64,000 bases of DNA from contig NZ_CP023865.1 of NCBI RefSeq assembly GCF_003711105.1, positions 7,113,001 through 7,177,000 on the forward strand. The letters are read 5' to 3'. Position 1 is the stretch's first letter; each line of letters begins with the position of its first letter. The position numbers were made by a program, and so were the translations under genes. The notes beneath the pieces are model-generated. The model was not told the DNA's origin and did not search any database. It saw only the letters and a list, made by a program, of their open reading frames with translations. The stretch is from Actinoplanes teichomyceticus ATCC 31121. GTDB lineage: Bacteria; Actinomycetota; Actinomycetes; Mycobacteriales; Micromonosporaceae. Shown in pieces: positions 25,686 through 33,803 of the stretch.

Positions 25686-26120
25686 TCACCGCCCGGCGAA
25701 GGTCCAGCGGGCGTTCAGCACGTAGTTGACCAGCGGGATCAGCGCCAGGGCGAACGCCTGCGCCACCGGGTACGGCGCGGCCAGCACCCCGGCGCCGAGC
25801 CACAGCACGACCGTGTTCACCACGGCGGCGGCCGCGGTGACGGCCAGAAACCTCGGGCCGGCCACCACGTGCCCGGCCGCGCAGCGAAACACCCAGGCGC
25901 GTTGCAGCAGGTAGGACACCACGACGCTGGCCGTGAACCCGGTGGTCGAGGCGGTCACCGGGCCCAGGTGCAGCAGGCGCAGGCCGGCCAGGCCGACACC
26001 GACATGGGTCAGTGCGCTGGCCCCGCCGCTCACGGCGTAGCGGACCAGGCGCGCCGGTTCCGCGCCCCGCGGCGCGCCGCCCGCCGGACCCGGACCGACC
26101 GGCTCAGCGGTGCTCCGCAC
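25686..26120 (-). CDS. GtrA-family membrane protein
   Basis: 144 aa with four hydrophobic segments in the GtrA/DPMS pattern: RYAVSGGASALTHVGVGLAG, TASTTGFTASVVVSYLLQRA with VFR, and a C terminus LIPLVNYVLNARWTF. GtrA proteins are thought to move undecaprenyl-phosphate-linked sugars across the membrane. It overlaps the upstream glycosyltransferase gene by 17 bp, forming the classic GtrB-GtrA pair that supplies sugars for modification outside the membrane. Confidence 0.9.
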   Translation of the reverse strand: MRSTAEPVGPGPAGGAPRGAEPARLVRYAVSGGASALTHVGVGLAGLRLLHLGPVTASTTGFTASVVVSYLLQRAWVFRCAAGHVVAGPRFLAVTAAAAVVNTVVLWLGAGVLAAPYPVAQAFALALIPLVNYVLNARWTFAGR

Positions 26121-27105
26121 GCCCCACCCACTGTTCCGGGACGTCCAGCGGTGGCAGCCGCCGCGCGCCGGTCGTCTCGGCCACCGCCGCGGCGCCGGCC
26201 CGCTCCTGGACCAGGTAGCGCGGGCGGCCGCGGACCTCCTCGTGGATGCGGGCCAGGTACTCCCCGATGACGCCGAGCCCGAGCAGGACGAACGTGCCGG
26301 TCACCAGCAGCAGCAGGATCACCGTGGGGAACCCGGCCACCGAGTCGCCCCGCATCCACCGGACCAGCGTCTGCACGCCGAGCACCGCCGAGAACGCGGC
26401 GAAGGCCAGGCCCACGGCGGTGACCAGGTGCAGCGGCGCGGAGGTGAACGAGGTCAGGCCGTTGACCGCGAGGCGGAACAGCGAGCGCGCCGTCCAGCGC
26501 GACGCACCGCCCTCCCGGTGGTCGATGTCCACCTCGACGGTCTCCCGGCGGAAACCGATCCAGCTGCTGGTCCCGCGGAAGAACGACGAGTGCTCGGGCA
26601 TCCGCAGCAGGGCGTCCAGCGCCGGACGGGCGAGCAGCCGGAAGTCCGTGGCGTCGACCAGGTCGACCCGGGTCAGCCGGGTGAAGGCCCGGTTGAAGAC
26701 ACGGGCGCCGAGGCGGCTGCCCAGCGACTGGCCGGCGCGGTTGCGCTTGACCGCCTCGACCACCTGCGCGCCGGACCGCCACCGCCGGATCATCTCGGCG
26801 ACCGCCGACGGCGGGTGCTGCAGATCGGCGTCGATCACCACGGTGGCGTCGCCGGTCGCGTGCTCCAGGCCGGCCAGCAGGGCCGCCTCCTTGCCGAAGT
26901 TGCGCGACAGCCGTACCCCGAGCACGCGGGGTTCGCGCAGCGCGCAGGCGGCGATCCGGCGCCACGAGTCGTCGCCCGAGCCGTCGTCCACCAGGATCAG
27001 CTCGTAGTCGTGGCCGGCCAGCGCCTCGGCCATCCGGCCGACGAAACGGTCCACGCCGGCGCCCTCGTTGTAGACCGGCGCGACCACCGAGATCAGCTCG
27101 CCCAT
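26104..27105 (-). CDS. GtrB/DPM1-like GT2 glycosyltransferase with two C-terminal helices
   Basis: 333 aa from ATG 27105. GT2 domain: ISVVAPVYNEGAGVDRFVGR, ELILVDDGSGDDSW, LSRNFGKEAALLAGLEHA and VIDADLQHPP (the DxD). Two hydrophobic segments (LHLVTAVGLAFAAFSAVLGV and TVILLLLVTGTFVLLGLGVI) precede a basic tail, the layout of polyprenyl-phosphate glycosyltransferases. It would charge undecaprenyl phosphate with a sugar for the GtrA partner. Start overlaps the upstream membrane-protein stop (ATGA). Confidence 0.94.
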   Translation of the reverse strand: MGELISVVAPVYNEGAGVDRFVGRMAEALAGHDYELILVDDGSGDDSWRRIAACALREPRVLGVRLSRNFGKEAALLAGLEHATGDATVVIDADLQHPPSAVAEMIRRWRSGAQVVEAVKRNRAGQSLGSRLGARVFNRAFTRLTRVDLVDATDFRLLARPALDALLRMPEHSSFFRGTSSWIGFRRETVEVDIDHREGGASRWTARSLFRLAVNGLTSFTSAPLHLVTAVGLAFAAFSAVLGVQTLVRWMRGDSVAGFPTVILLLLVTGTFVLLGLGVIGEYLARIHEEVRGRPRYLVQERAGAAAVAETTGARRLPPLDVPEQWVGRAEHR

Positions 27106-28724
27106 CACGGCGCTCCGGCGCAGAACCGGCGGCCGGCGAGCCGGGCCGTGGCGGCGTCCACGGCCCGGTCGAAGCGGCGCAGCTCGACCGGGTCCCCGCC
27201 GCGAGCGGCCGGCAGCCCGGCCCGGAACTCGGCACGCAGCGCGCAGCGGCGGGCGTTGCCGGCCGGGGAGCGGTCGAAGTCGGCGATCTCCTGGGCCACC
27301 CGGTCGTGCAGGTACGCGGACCGCCCCGACCCGGCCGCCGCGCGGTGGTCCCGGTTCGCGGCGGCGCCGACCGCGGCGCAGACCACGAGCAGCAGCACGC
27401 CGGCGAGCATCCCGGCGCGGTGCGACCGGGCGCCGCGGTGGCTGCGCGCCAGCAGGCCGGTCAGCAGCGCCACGGTCAGCATGGCCCCGGCCGGGCCGGT
27501 CAGTGCGCTGTCCCGCCAGCCCAGCCCCCACCAGCCGGCCGCGGCGAGCTGCTGCACCTGGGCGTTGAGCGCGCCCATGATGGCGGCCGGGACCAGCGTG
27601 GCCAGGCCGGTGGCGGCGAGCGCCCAGCACTGCCGCCGGTCCGGGGCGTCGCAGCCGGGCCGGTCGGCGTGGAACCGGCGGACCAGCAGGAGCAGCGCCA
27701 GCAGGGCGAGCAGCAGCGCCGGGCCGAGCGTGCGCCCGTACGGCCCCTCGGCGGCCCGCTGCCACATCAGCGGCGGCACCCACGCGGTCAGCCGGTGGGG
27801 CAGCGCGCCGAGCACGCCGGCCACGGCCACGTCGGAGCCGGCGTAGCAGCCGCCGTCCGCGCACCGCTGCGCGATGATCGCCCGGACCGGGACCGCCACC
27901 GGCAGGAAACCGGCCCAGAGCAGCCCGGCGAAGCGGGCCCCCGCGCCGCGCACCGTGGCCGACCACGGCAGGCCGAGCACCATCCGGGCCCGGATCAGCA
28001 CCACGCCGGTGGCCAGCGGCAGCGCCAGATAGGCCATCTCGTTGAACGCGGCGAGCGCCCCACCCAGCGCCACCGCGAGCGCCCCCGGCCGGGCGCCCAG
28101 CCGGATCCGGCCGGCGGTGCGCGCGGCGGCCGCGGCGACCAGCAGCACCAGCGCGGCGGTGACGAAGTAGAGGCCGCCGAACAGGACGGTGGTGCTGGCC
28201 CGGCCGGCCGCCACGAAGCTCCCGCCGGCCGCGAACGGCAGCACCGCGGCGATCAGCGAGGGCGGCCCGGCGAACGGACGGCCCCGGGTCACCACGCACT
28301 CGGCCAGCACCACGCCGGCCAGGGTCAGCAGGATCGCGGCGGCGAACGACACCAGCCGCAGCGCGACGTTCGCGGGCAGCCCGGACAGGTCGGTGACGGC
28401 GAACGCGACGGTGTCCAGCGCCCATTCCACGATCCGGCCGAGCGGGCGGAAGTTGCCCAGTTCCAGGTACGGCGGGACGCTGCGGACCGCCTGACCGGCC
28501 ATCTCCCACGGGTGGGTGAGGTAGCGCGCCCCGTTGGCGTAGACGTTGAACCGGTGGTCGGCGCTGGGCGGCAGGGTCACCAGCGGGGCCAGCACGATCA
28601 GCGGGACCAGCACGGACCGCAGGACGATGCCGCGCCACACCGGCCGCCAGGGCGACGGCGCCGGGGGCGGATGCGCCGCGAGCCGCCCGTCGCCGGTGTC
28701 CGGCCGGGCCGCGGCACCCGACAT
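27105..28724 (-). CDS. Large polytopic membrane protein, probable GT-C-like glycan enzyme
   Basis: About 539 aa from ATG 28724; GTG 28736 is equally possible because neither has a clear SD. Roughly ten hydrophobic segments and a large soluble C-terminal part (about 470-539). A periplasmic-side stretch RFNVYANGARYLTHPWEM follows the first helix, and a second with a Cys pair (RCADGGCYAGSD) lies mid-protein. Such layout, directly upstream of a GtrB-GtrA pair in an overlapping operon, fits the variable third gene (GtrC-type glucosyltransferase) of Gtr systems, which attaches the flipped sugar to a surface polymer. No GT-C motif is certain. Confidence 0.8.
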   Translation of the reverse strand: MSGAAARPDTGDGRLAAHPPPAPSPWRPVWRGIVLRSVLVPLIVLAPLVTLPPSADHRFNVYANGARYLTHPWEMAGQAVRSVPPYLELGNFRPLGRIVEWALDTVAFAVTDLSGLPANVALRLVSFAAAILLTLAGVVLAECVVTRGRPFAGPPSLIAAVLPFAAGGSFVAAGRASTTVLFGGLYFVTAALVLLVAAAAARTAGRIRLGARPGALAVALGGALAAFNEMAYLALPLATGVVLIRARMVLGLPWSATVRGAGARFAGLLWAGFLPVAVPVRAIIAQRCADGGCYAGSDVAVAGVLGALPHRLTAWVPPLMWQRAAEGPYGRTLGPALLLALLALLLLVRRFHADRPGCDAPDRRQCWALAATGLATLVPAAIMGALNAQVQQLAAAGWWGLGWRDSALTGPAGAMLTVALLTGLLARSHRGARSHRAGMLAGVLLLVVCAAVGAAANRDHRAAAGSGRSAYLHDRVAQEIADFDRSPAGNARRCALRAEFRAGLPAARGGDPVELRRFDRAVDAATARLAGRRFCAGAP

Positions 28725-28821
28725 CTGCGCTGTCACACCAGGGGCAACGACGGCCCGGTGGCGAGGTTGCGACACGTACGGCAGGCCGACACCTGGGGCC
28801 CGGGCCACGCGTTAGAGGGCG

Positions 28822-30822
28822 ATGAGCCTCTCGCCGACGACCCCGGACCGGGCCGGTCACCGTCCCGACATCGAGGGCCTGCGCGCGGTCGCGGTGCTCC
28901 TGGTGGTGCTCGGGCACGCCGGGGTGCCGCTGGCCGCCGGCGGCTACGTGGGCGTGGACGTGTTCTTCGTGATCTCCGGCTTCCTGATCACGTCGCTGCT
29001 GCGGCGCGAGGCGGCGGCCGGCCGGCTGTCGATCCACCGGTTCTACGCCCGCCGCGCCCTGCGCCTGCTGCCGGCCGCCGCGCTGGTGCTGGTCGCCACG
29101 CTGGTCGCGGCCCGGCTCTGGCTGCCGGCGATCCGGCTGGGCGAGCTGGCCCGGGACGCCCTGTCGGCCACCGGCTACGTCGCCAACCTGCGGTTCGCGC
29201 TCACCGGTACGGACTATCTCGACGCCGACGCCGCCCCGTCCCCGTTCCAGCACTTCTGGTCGCTGGCCGTGGAGGAGCAGTTCTACCTGGCCTGGCCACT
29301 GCTGCTGCTCGTCGCGCGGACCCGGGCCCGGACCGCCGGGGTGCTGGTGGCAGTGGTGGCCGGCTCGTTCACCGCCGGGGTGCTGGAGAGCGCGCGGTCG
29401 GCGCCGTGGGCGTACTTCGGGCCGCACACCCGGGCGTGGGAGCTGGGCGCCGGCGCCCTGCTCGCGGTGCTCGCCCCGCGGCTGCGCGGCGCCTGGCCGG
29501 GAGCGGCCGGGCTGGCCGCGATCCTGGTGGCGGCGGTGTGGTGCGATGGGCGCACCCCGTACCCGGGTGTCGCCGCCCTGCTGCCGGTGGGCGGCGCGAT
29601 GGCCGTGCTGGCCGGCGGGTGCCGGCCGCTGGCGGCCCGCCCGTTGCGAGCCGTCGGCCGGCTGTCCTACGGCTGGTACCTGTGGCACTGGCCGGTCCTG
29701 CTGATCGGTCCGGCGGCGCTGGGTGTGGACGCGTCACCGCCGCTGGCCCTGCTGCTCGCGGCCGCCGCGCTCGGCCTGTCCTGGGTCACGTACCACCTGG
29801 TGGAGAACCCGCTCCGGCGGCACCCGCGGCTGCGCCGGCGGCCGAACCGGGCGCTGGGGCTGGGCGCCGGCCTGTCCGGCGCGGTCGCCGCCACCGCGGT
29901 CACCGTCGCGCTGCTGCCGCACCCGGTGCCGGCCGGCGCCGCGATCCGGGACCTGCCGGTGGCGACCGCGCGGGCCGCCGACCCGTACGCGGTCGTCGCC
30001 CGCGCGGTGCGCGCCGCCCGCGACACCCGGGAGCTGCCGGCGAACCTGACCCCGTCCCTGGCCCGGGTGAACGCGGACAAGGCACGGGTGTGGGCGGACG
30101 GATGCCACGTGGAGGCGCCGGCCACGGCCGCCCCGGCCGGCTGCGTCTACGGCGACCCGGCCGGGTCGACGACCGTGGTGCTCTACGGCGACTCGCACGC
30201 CGCCCACTGGTTCCCCGCGTTGCAGCGGGTGGCCGGGCGGCACCGCTGGCGGCTGGTGTCGCTGAGCAAGTCCTCCTGCTCCGCCGCCGACCTGCGGCTG
30301 TGGCACGACGGGCTGCGGCGCGAGTACACCGAGTGCGCCCGGTTCCACGCCGGGGCGCTGGCCCGGATCCGGGCGCTGCGCCCCGGCCTGGTGGTCATCG
30401 GGTCCAGCTTCAACTACCGGCCGGTGGACACCCGTGCCGACGAGTCCGGCCAGTGGCGGGCGGCCTGGCAGCGCACCGCCGCCGCGCTCCGGGCGACCGG
30501 CGCGCGAGTGGCGATCATCGCGGACACGCCGTACCTGGGCGGTGAGCGGGTGCCGGTCTGCCTGGCCCGGCAGGCCCGGCTCAAGCGGATCGACCGCTGC
30601 GGGCGGCGCGTGCCGGCCGCCCTGCGCGGGCCGGCGCAGCGGCGCTCGCTCACCGGCCTCACCGGGGTCACCGTGATCGACCCGGTGCCGTGGCTGTGCG
30701 CCGGCTTCTGCCCGCCGGTGATCGGCAACGTGCTCGCCTACCGCGACACCAACCACCTGACCACGACGTACGCGCGGACCGTCGCCCCGCTGCTGGACGC
30801 GGCGCTACCGGAACCGGAGTAG
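28822..30822 (+). CDS. AT3 acyltransferase fused to SGNH domain (OafA-like)
   Basis: 666 aa. Residues 1 to about 345 are an acyltransferase-3 membrane domain with DIEGLRAVAVLLVVLGHAG, GVDVFFVISGFLITS and RFYARRALRLLPAA, about ten helices. A linker leads to an extracytoplasmic SGNH domain: block I VVLYGDSHAAHW (Ser near 457) and block V DTNHLT near 642. Such fusions O-acetylate surface glycans: AT3 brings acyl groups across the membrane and SGNH transfers them. Divergent from the GtrC-like gene. RBS GAGGG sits about 5 bp before the ATG. Confidence 0.94.
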   Translation: MSLSPTTPDRAGHRPDIEGLRAVAVLLVVLGHAGVPLAAGGYVGVDVFFVISGFLITSLLRREAAAGRLSIHRFYARRALRLLPAAALVLVATLVAARLWLPAIRLGELARDALSATGYVANLRFALTGTDYLDADAAPSPFQHFWSLAVEEQFYLAWPLLLLVARTRARTAGVLVAVVAGSFTAGVLESARSAPWAYFGPHTRAWELGAGALLAVLAPRLRGAWPGAAGLAAILVAAVWCDGRTPYPGVAALLPVGGAMAVLAGGCRPLAARPLRAVGRLSYGWYLWHWPVLLIGPAALGVDASPPLALLLAAAALGLSWVTYHLVENPLRRHPRLRRRPNRALGLGAGLSGAVAATAVTVALLPHPVPAGAAIRDLPVATARAADPYAVVARAVRAARDTRELPANLTPSLARVNADKARVWADGCHVEAPATAAPAGCVYGDPAGSTTVVLYGDSHAAHWFPALQRVAGRHRWRLVSLSKSSCSAADLRLWHDGLRREYTECARFHAGALARIRALRPGLVVIGSSFNYRPVDTRADESGQWRAAWQRTAAALRATGARVAIIADTPYLGGERVPVCLARQARLKRIDRCGRRVPAALRGPAQRRSLTGLTGVTVIDPVPWLCAGFCPPVIGNVLAYRDTNHLTTTYARTVAPLLDAALPEPE

Positions 30823-31482
30823 GTCGGCCAGCGCCGGTGGGCGCAGCCGGTCGACCACCACGGTCCGCTCGGTGACGTGGTCGCGGCACAGCCGGGCGAG
30901 CCGCTCGGCGAGCAGGTCGTCCCAGGCCCGGTCCGGCCGGTGCCGCTCCCAGGTGCCCCGGTCCGGCAGGTACTCCAGCAGCACCCCGAGCGTGCGCAGC
31001 AGCGAGAACGCCGGGTCGTCGGTCAGCACCACCGGCCGGTGGTCCGGTGTCACCAGCAGCCGCTGGTTGATCGTGACGAGCAGGTCGCGCAGCGTGTCGT
31101 GGTCGAGGCCGATCGCGACGTACAGGTGGGCCGGCCGCCGCCGCGCCGACGGCGTACGGGGCACCTGCTCCGGCACGATCGGCGTCCCGGCCGGGCGGGG
31201 CCGCAGCCGCCGGGCCAGCCCCCGGACCAGCCGGGGCGAGGTGTGCCACGGGTCCCGGGCGAGCGACACCAGCGCCCGCCCCAGCCGGTACGACCCGCTG
31301 CTGCGCAGCCGCCGGCTCTTCTCCCGCTCCCGGTCGCGCTGCTCGGTCAGCCGCTCGCAGCGGGCCCGCCAGGAGTCGCGCTCCAGCTCCACCGAGCGCA
31401 TCCGCCCGGTCAGCGCGGCGATCTCCCAGCGCAGCCGCTCCAGCTCCGCCCCGGCCGGGGCCACGGTGGGTGAGTCGGACAT
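30805..31482 (-). CDS. Coiled-coil protein of the glycan island, function unknown
   Basis: 225 aa from ATG 31482 (GGAG 7 bp upstream). Residues about 12-60 form a strongly charged coiled coil (LRWEIAALTGRMRSVELERD, RARCERLTEQRDRE). The C-terminal 115 residues (HLYVAIGLDHDTLRDLLVTI; LLVTPDHRPVVLTDDPAFSL) read as a compact alpha/beta domain with a Rossmann-like feel. It starts 2 bp after the stop of the two-domain glycosyltransferase, so it may be its partner. It overlaps the 3' end of the convergent acyltransferase gene by 18 bp. No family recognised. Confidence 0.78.
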   Translation of the reverse strand: MSDSPTVAPAGAELERLRWEIAALTGRMRSVELERDSWRARCERLTEQRDREREKSRRLRSSGSYRLGRALVSLARDPWHTSPRLVRGLARRLRPRPAGTPIVPEQVPRTPSARRRPAHLYVAIGLDHDTLRDLLVTINQRLLVTPDHRPVVLTDDPAFSLLRTLGVLLEYLPDRGTWERHRPDRAWDDLLAERLARLCRDHVTERTVVVDRLRPPALADLLRFR

Positions 31483-31484
31483 GT

Positions 31485-33683
31485 TCACGCTCCGCTTCGT
31501 ACGTTCTCGGCGGCCAGCCCCGCCAGCCACCGGGCCGCGGCCGCCGCGCCGTTGCCGAATCCCACCTGCGCGCACCGCCGGGTGAGTCCGGCCCGTACCT
31601 CCGGGCGCGCCGCCTCGGCCAGCACCCGGTCCAGCTCCGCGCCCTGCGGGTCCTCGACGCACAGCGCCGCGCCGGTCGCCGCCGCGAACCGGGCCCGGGC
31701 CACCTGGTCGTCGAGCGCGGTCCGGCGGTTCGGCACGAACACCGCCGGCACCCCGAAGGCGAGCAGTTCGTGGAACGAGTTGTAGCCGGACGCGCTGACC
31801 ACGAGATCGAGTCCGCGCAGATAGCGGCTGATCGGGTACACCTTGACGACCCGGGCGCCGGGCACCGGCGGCGTCGGCTCGGTGGCGATCATCGACTCGG
31901 CGAGCAGCACCTGGAAACCCGCCTCGCGCAGGAGCCGGGCGCCGCGGCGCAGCGGCGACGTGATGTCGTCGATGTTCCCGGCGCCGAGCTGCAGCAGCGC
32001 GGCCGGCCGGCCCTCCTGGACGCCGAGCACGGCCCGCGCCTCGTCCGGCCCGGCCAGGTCACCGCGGTCCAGCAGCATGATCGGATCGACCGCGTGGACG
32101 CCGCCGCGGTCGGCCACGGTCGGGCCCTCGTCGGCGGCCGCGGCGAACTCGCCGGGCTCCAGGATGCCGTCGAAGGCCGGACCCCGGGCGATCCACTCGG
32201 CTCCGGTGTCCCGCCGCCACATCGGCCGGCGCACCCACACCCAGGTGACGTCCGGGCGGGCCGCGGCGGCCGCCACGATGCCGTCGTGCGGGACGCTGTC
32301 CACCGCGACGACGGCCGGGCGGTGCAGGTCGACCAGGTGCTCCAGGCGGGCCCGCAGGAAACCGGTCCAGCGTGGCCGGGGCAGGCCGAGCACGGCGCGC
32401 GACGGCAGGTACTCGGTGAGGAAGCCCTCCCGGTGGGCGAGCGACGCCCCGTACGACTGGGTCGCGATCACCGCCGGGCAGCTCGCCGGCAGACGGCGGC
32501 CGATCGCCATCAGCCGGGACAGGTGCCCCAGTCCGGCGCCGTTGTCGCTGAGCATCAGCACCGGCCGGGGGCGGGATACGGCCCGGTCGCGGCCGATCCG
32601 GGCCGGCGCGCGGCGCGCGGCCGGGCGGGTGGGCACGCCGCGCTCGGCGAGCCGGGCCAGGTGCGTGCCGGGACCGTACCGGCGCTGGACGAGGTCCCGG
32701 GCCCGGGCGACCACCGCGCGGTACCGGTCCCGGTCCGCCCACAGCTCGCGGACCAGCGGCTCCACCCCGGCCGGGGTGGTGTAGAGCGCGGCGTCGCCGA
32801 AGAGCGGCCGGAAGTGCGGGCCGACGATCGCGGGCACCCCGGCGGCCATCGCCTCCAGGATGGTCCGGCCGAACCCCTCGACCAGGTCGGGGTCGTGGAA
32901 GTAGACGAAGAAGTCGAGGGTGCGCAGGAAGTCCGCCGGCTGTTCGGCGCCGAACGGCAGCAGCTCCCAGTTCGCCGGGCGCCGGCCCAGCAGCCGGGTC
33001 GCGATCTCGCCGCCGCCCAGCACCCGGACCCGCAGGTCGTCCCGCTCCGGGTAGGCCAGCAGCAGCTCCGCGGCGGTGCGTGGCCACTTCACCGGGTCGC
33101 AGCGTCCGTGCCGGCCGAGCACCGGCACGCCGGCGACCGGCCGGTCCCGCCCGGTCCACCACCGGGCCACGTCGATGATCTCGTGCCAGTCCGCGCCGGC
33201 CAGCGGCGCGTCCGGCGCGGACCGCAGCACCTCGGCGCGGATCCGCGGGCTGATCGGCGCCCACTCGACGACCGGGCCGAAGTACCGCGAGACCCGGTCG
33301 CGGATCTCGCCGACGTCGTAGTAGCGGGCCGGGTCCGCGGCGTCGCCGGGCGCCTGGTTGATCACCATGACGGTCCGCTCGGCGTGCACCCGGGGCACCA
33401 CGGCCAGGTCGGCGGTGAAGATCCGGGGCTGGCGGACCACCAGCAGGCGGGCGTCCGTGGCGGCGTCCGGCACGGCGAGCTCGGCCAGGCCCTCGCGGAG
33501 CAGTTCGGCGATCCGCGGGCTGAACGGCAGGCCGTCCCGGTTGTGCGGGGACGGCACGTGCACCAGGGCGGTGCGCAATCCGGCCTCCGCCTGGGCGCGC
33601 ACCTCGGCCGCGATGGCCGCGGAATTGCCGCCCGGGTACCGGAAGTCCGACAGGATCGCCACGTCATGGACGGTCGCGGTCAT
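31485..33683 (-). CDS. Two-domain glycosyltransferase (GT4-like plus GT28/MurG-like)
   Basis: 732 aa from ATG 33683 (GGAG 9 bp upstream). The N half begins VAILSDFRYPGGNSAAIAAE and has a GT4-type donor site, DPDLVEGFGRTILEAMAAGV, in which the E-x7-E motif is intact. The C half starts near 395 with LMLSDNGAGLGHLSRLMAIG, typical of MurG/GT28 N-terminal domains, and ends with YPISRYLRGLDLVVSASGYN and SFHELLAFGVPAVFVPNRRT, the GT28 donor pocket. Thus two GT-B enzymes are joined in one chain and could add two successive sugars. Divergent from the 768-aa glycosyltransferase. Confidence 0.9.
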   Translation of the reverse strand: MTATVHDVAILSDFRYPGGNSAAIAAEVRAQAEAGLRTALVHVPSPHNRDGLPFSPRIAELLREGLAELAVPDAATDARLLVVRQPRIFTADLAVVPRVHAERTVMVINQAPGDAADPARYYDVGEIRDRVSRYFGPVVEWAPISPRIRAEVLRSAPDAPLAGADWHEIIDVARWWTGRDRPVAGVPVLGRHGRCDPVKWPRTAAELLLAYPERDDLRVRVLGGGEIATRLLGRRPANWELLPFGAEQPADFLRTLDFFVYFHDPDLVEGFGRTILEAMAAGVPAIVGPHFRPLFGDAALYTTPAGVEPLVRELWADRDRYRAVVARARDLVQRRYGPGTHLARLAERGVPTRPAARRAPARIGRDRAVSRPRPVLMLSDNGAGLGHLSRLMAIGRRLPASCPAVIATQSYGASLAHREGFLTEYLPSRAVLGLPRPRWTGFLRARLEHLVDLHRPAVVAVDSVPHDGIVAAAAARPDVTWVWVRRPMWRRDTGAEWIARGPAFDGILEPGEFAAAADEGPTVADRGGVHAVDPIMLLDRGDLAGPDEARAVLGVQEGRPAALLQLGAGNIDDITSPLRRGARLLREAGFQVLLAESMIATEPTPPVPGARVVKVYPISRYLRGLDLVVSASGYNSFHELLAFGVPAVFVPNRRTALDDQVARARFAAATGAALCVEDPQGAELDRVLAEAARPEVRAGLTRRCAQVGFGNGAAAAARWLAGLAAENVRSGA

Positions 33684-33803
33684 GATCGTGTACTCCGTTG
33701 CTCGACAACCGGCGGGCACGAACGGGGCCCGGCCTCCCGGTGGACCCAACGACCCGCGGCGCGGTCACGTCACGCCGGCCCCGGCCGCGCCGTTGGGCAG
33801 GCC

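Noticed and set aside
26104..29688. A single 1194-codon minus-strand protein covering the GtrB-like gene
   Set aside because: Only its last 333 codons match a family, starting at an ATGA overlap; the rest is antisense or out of frame to real membrane-protein and acyltransferase genes.
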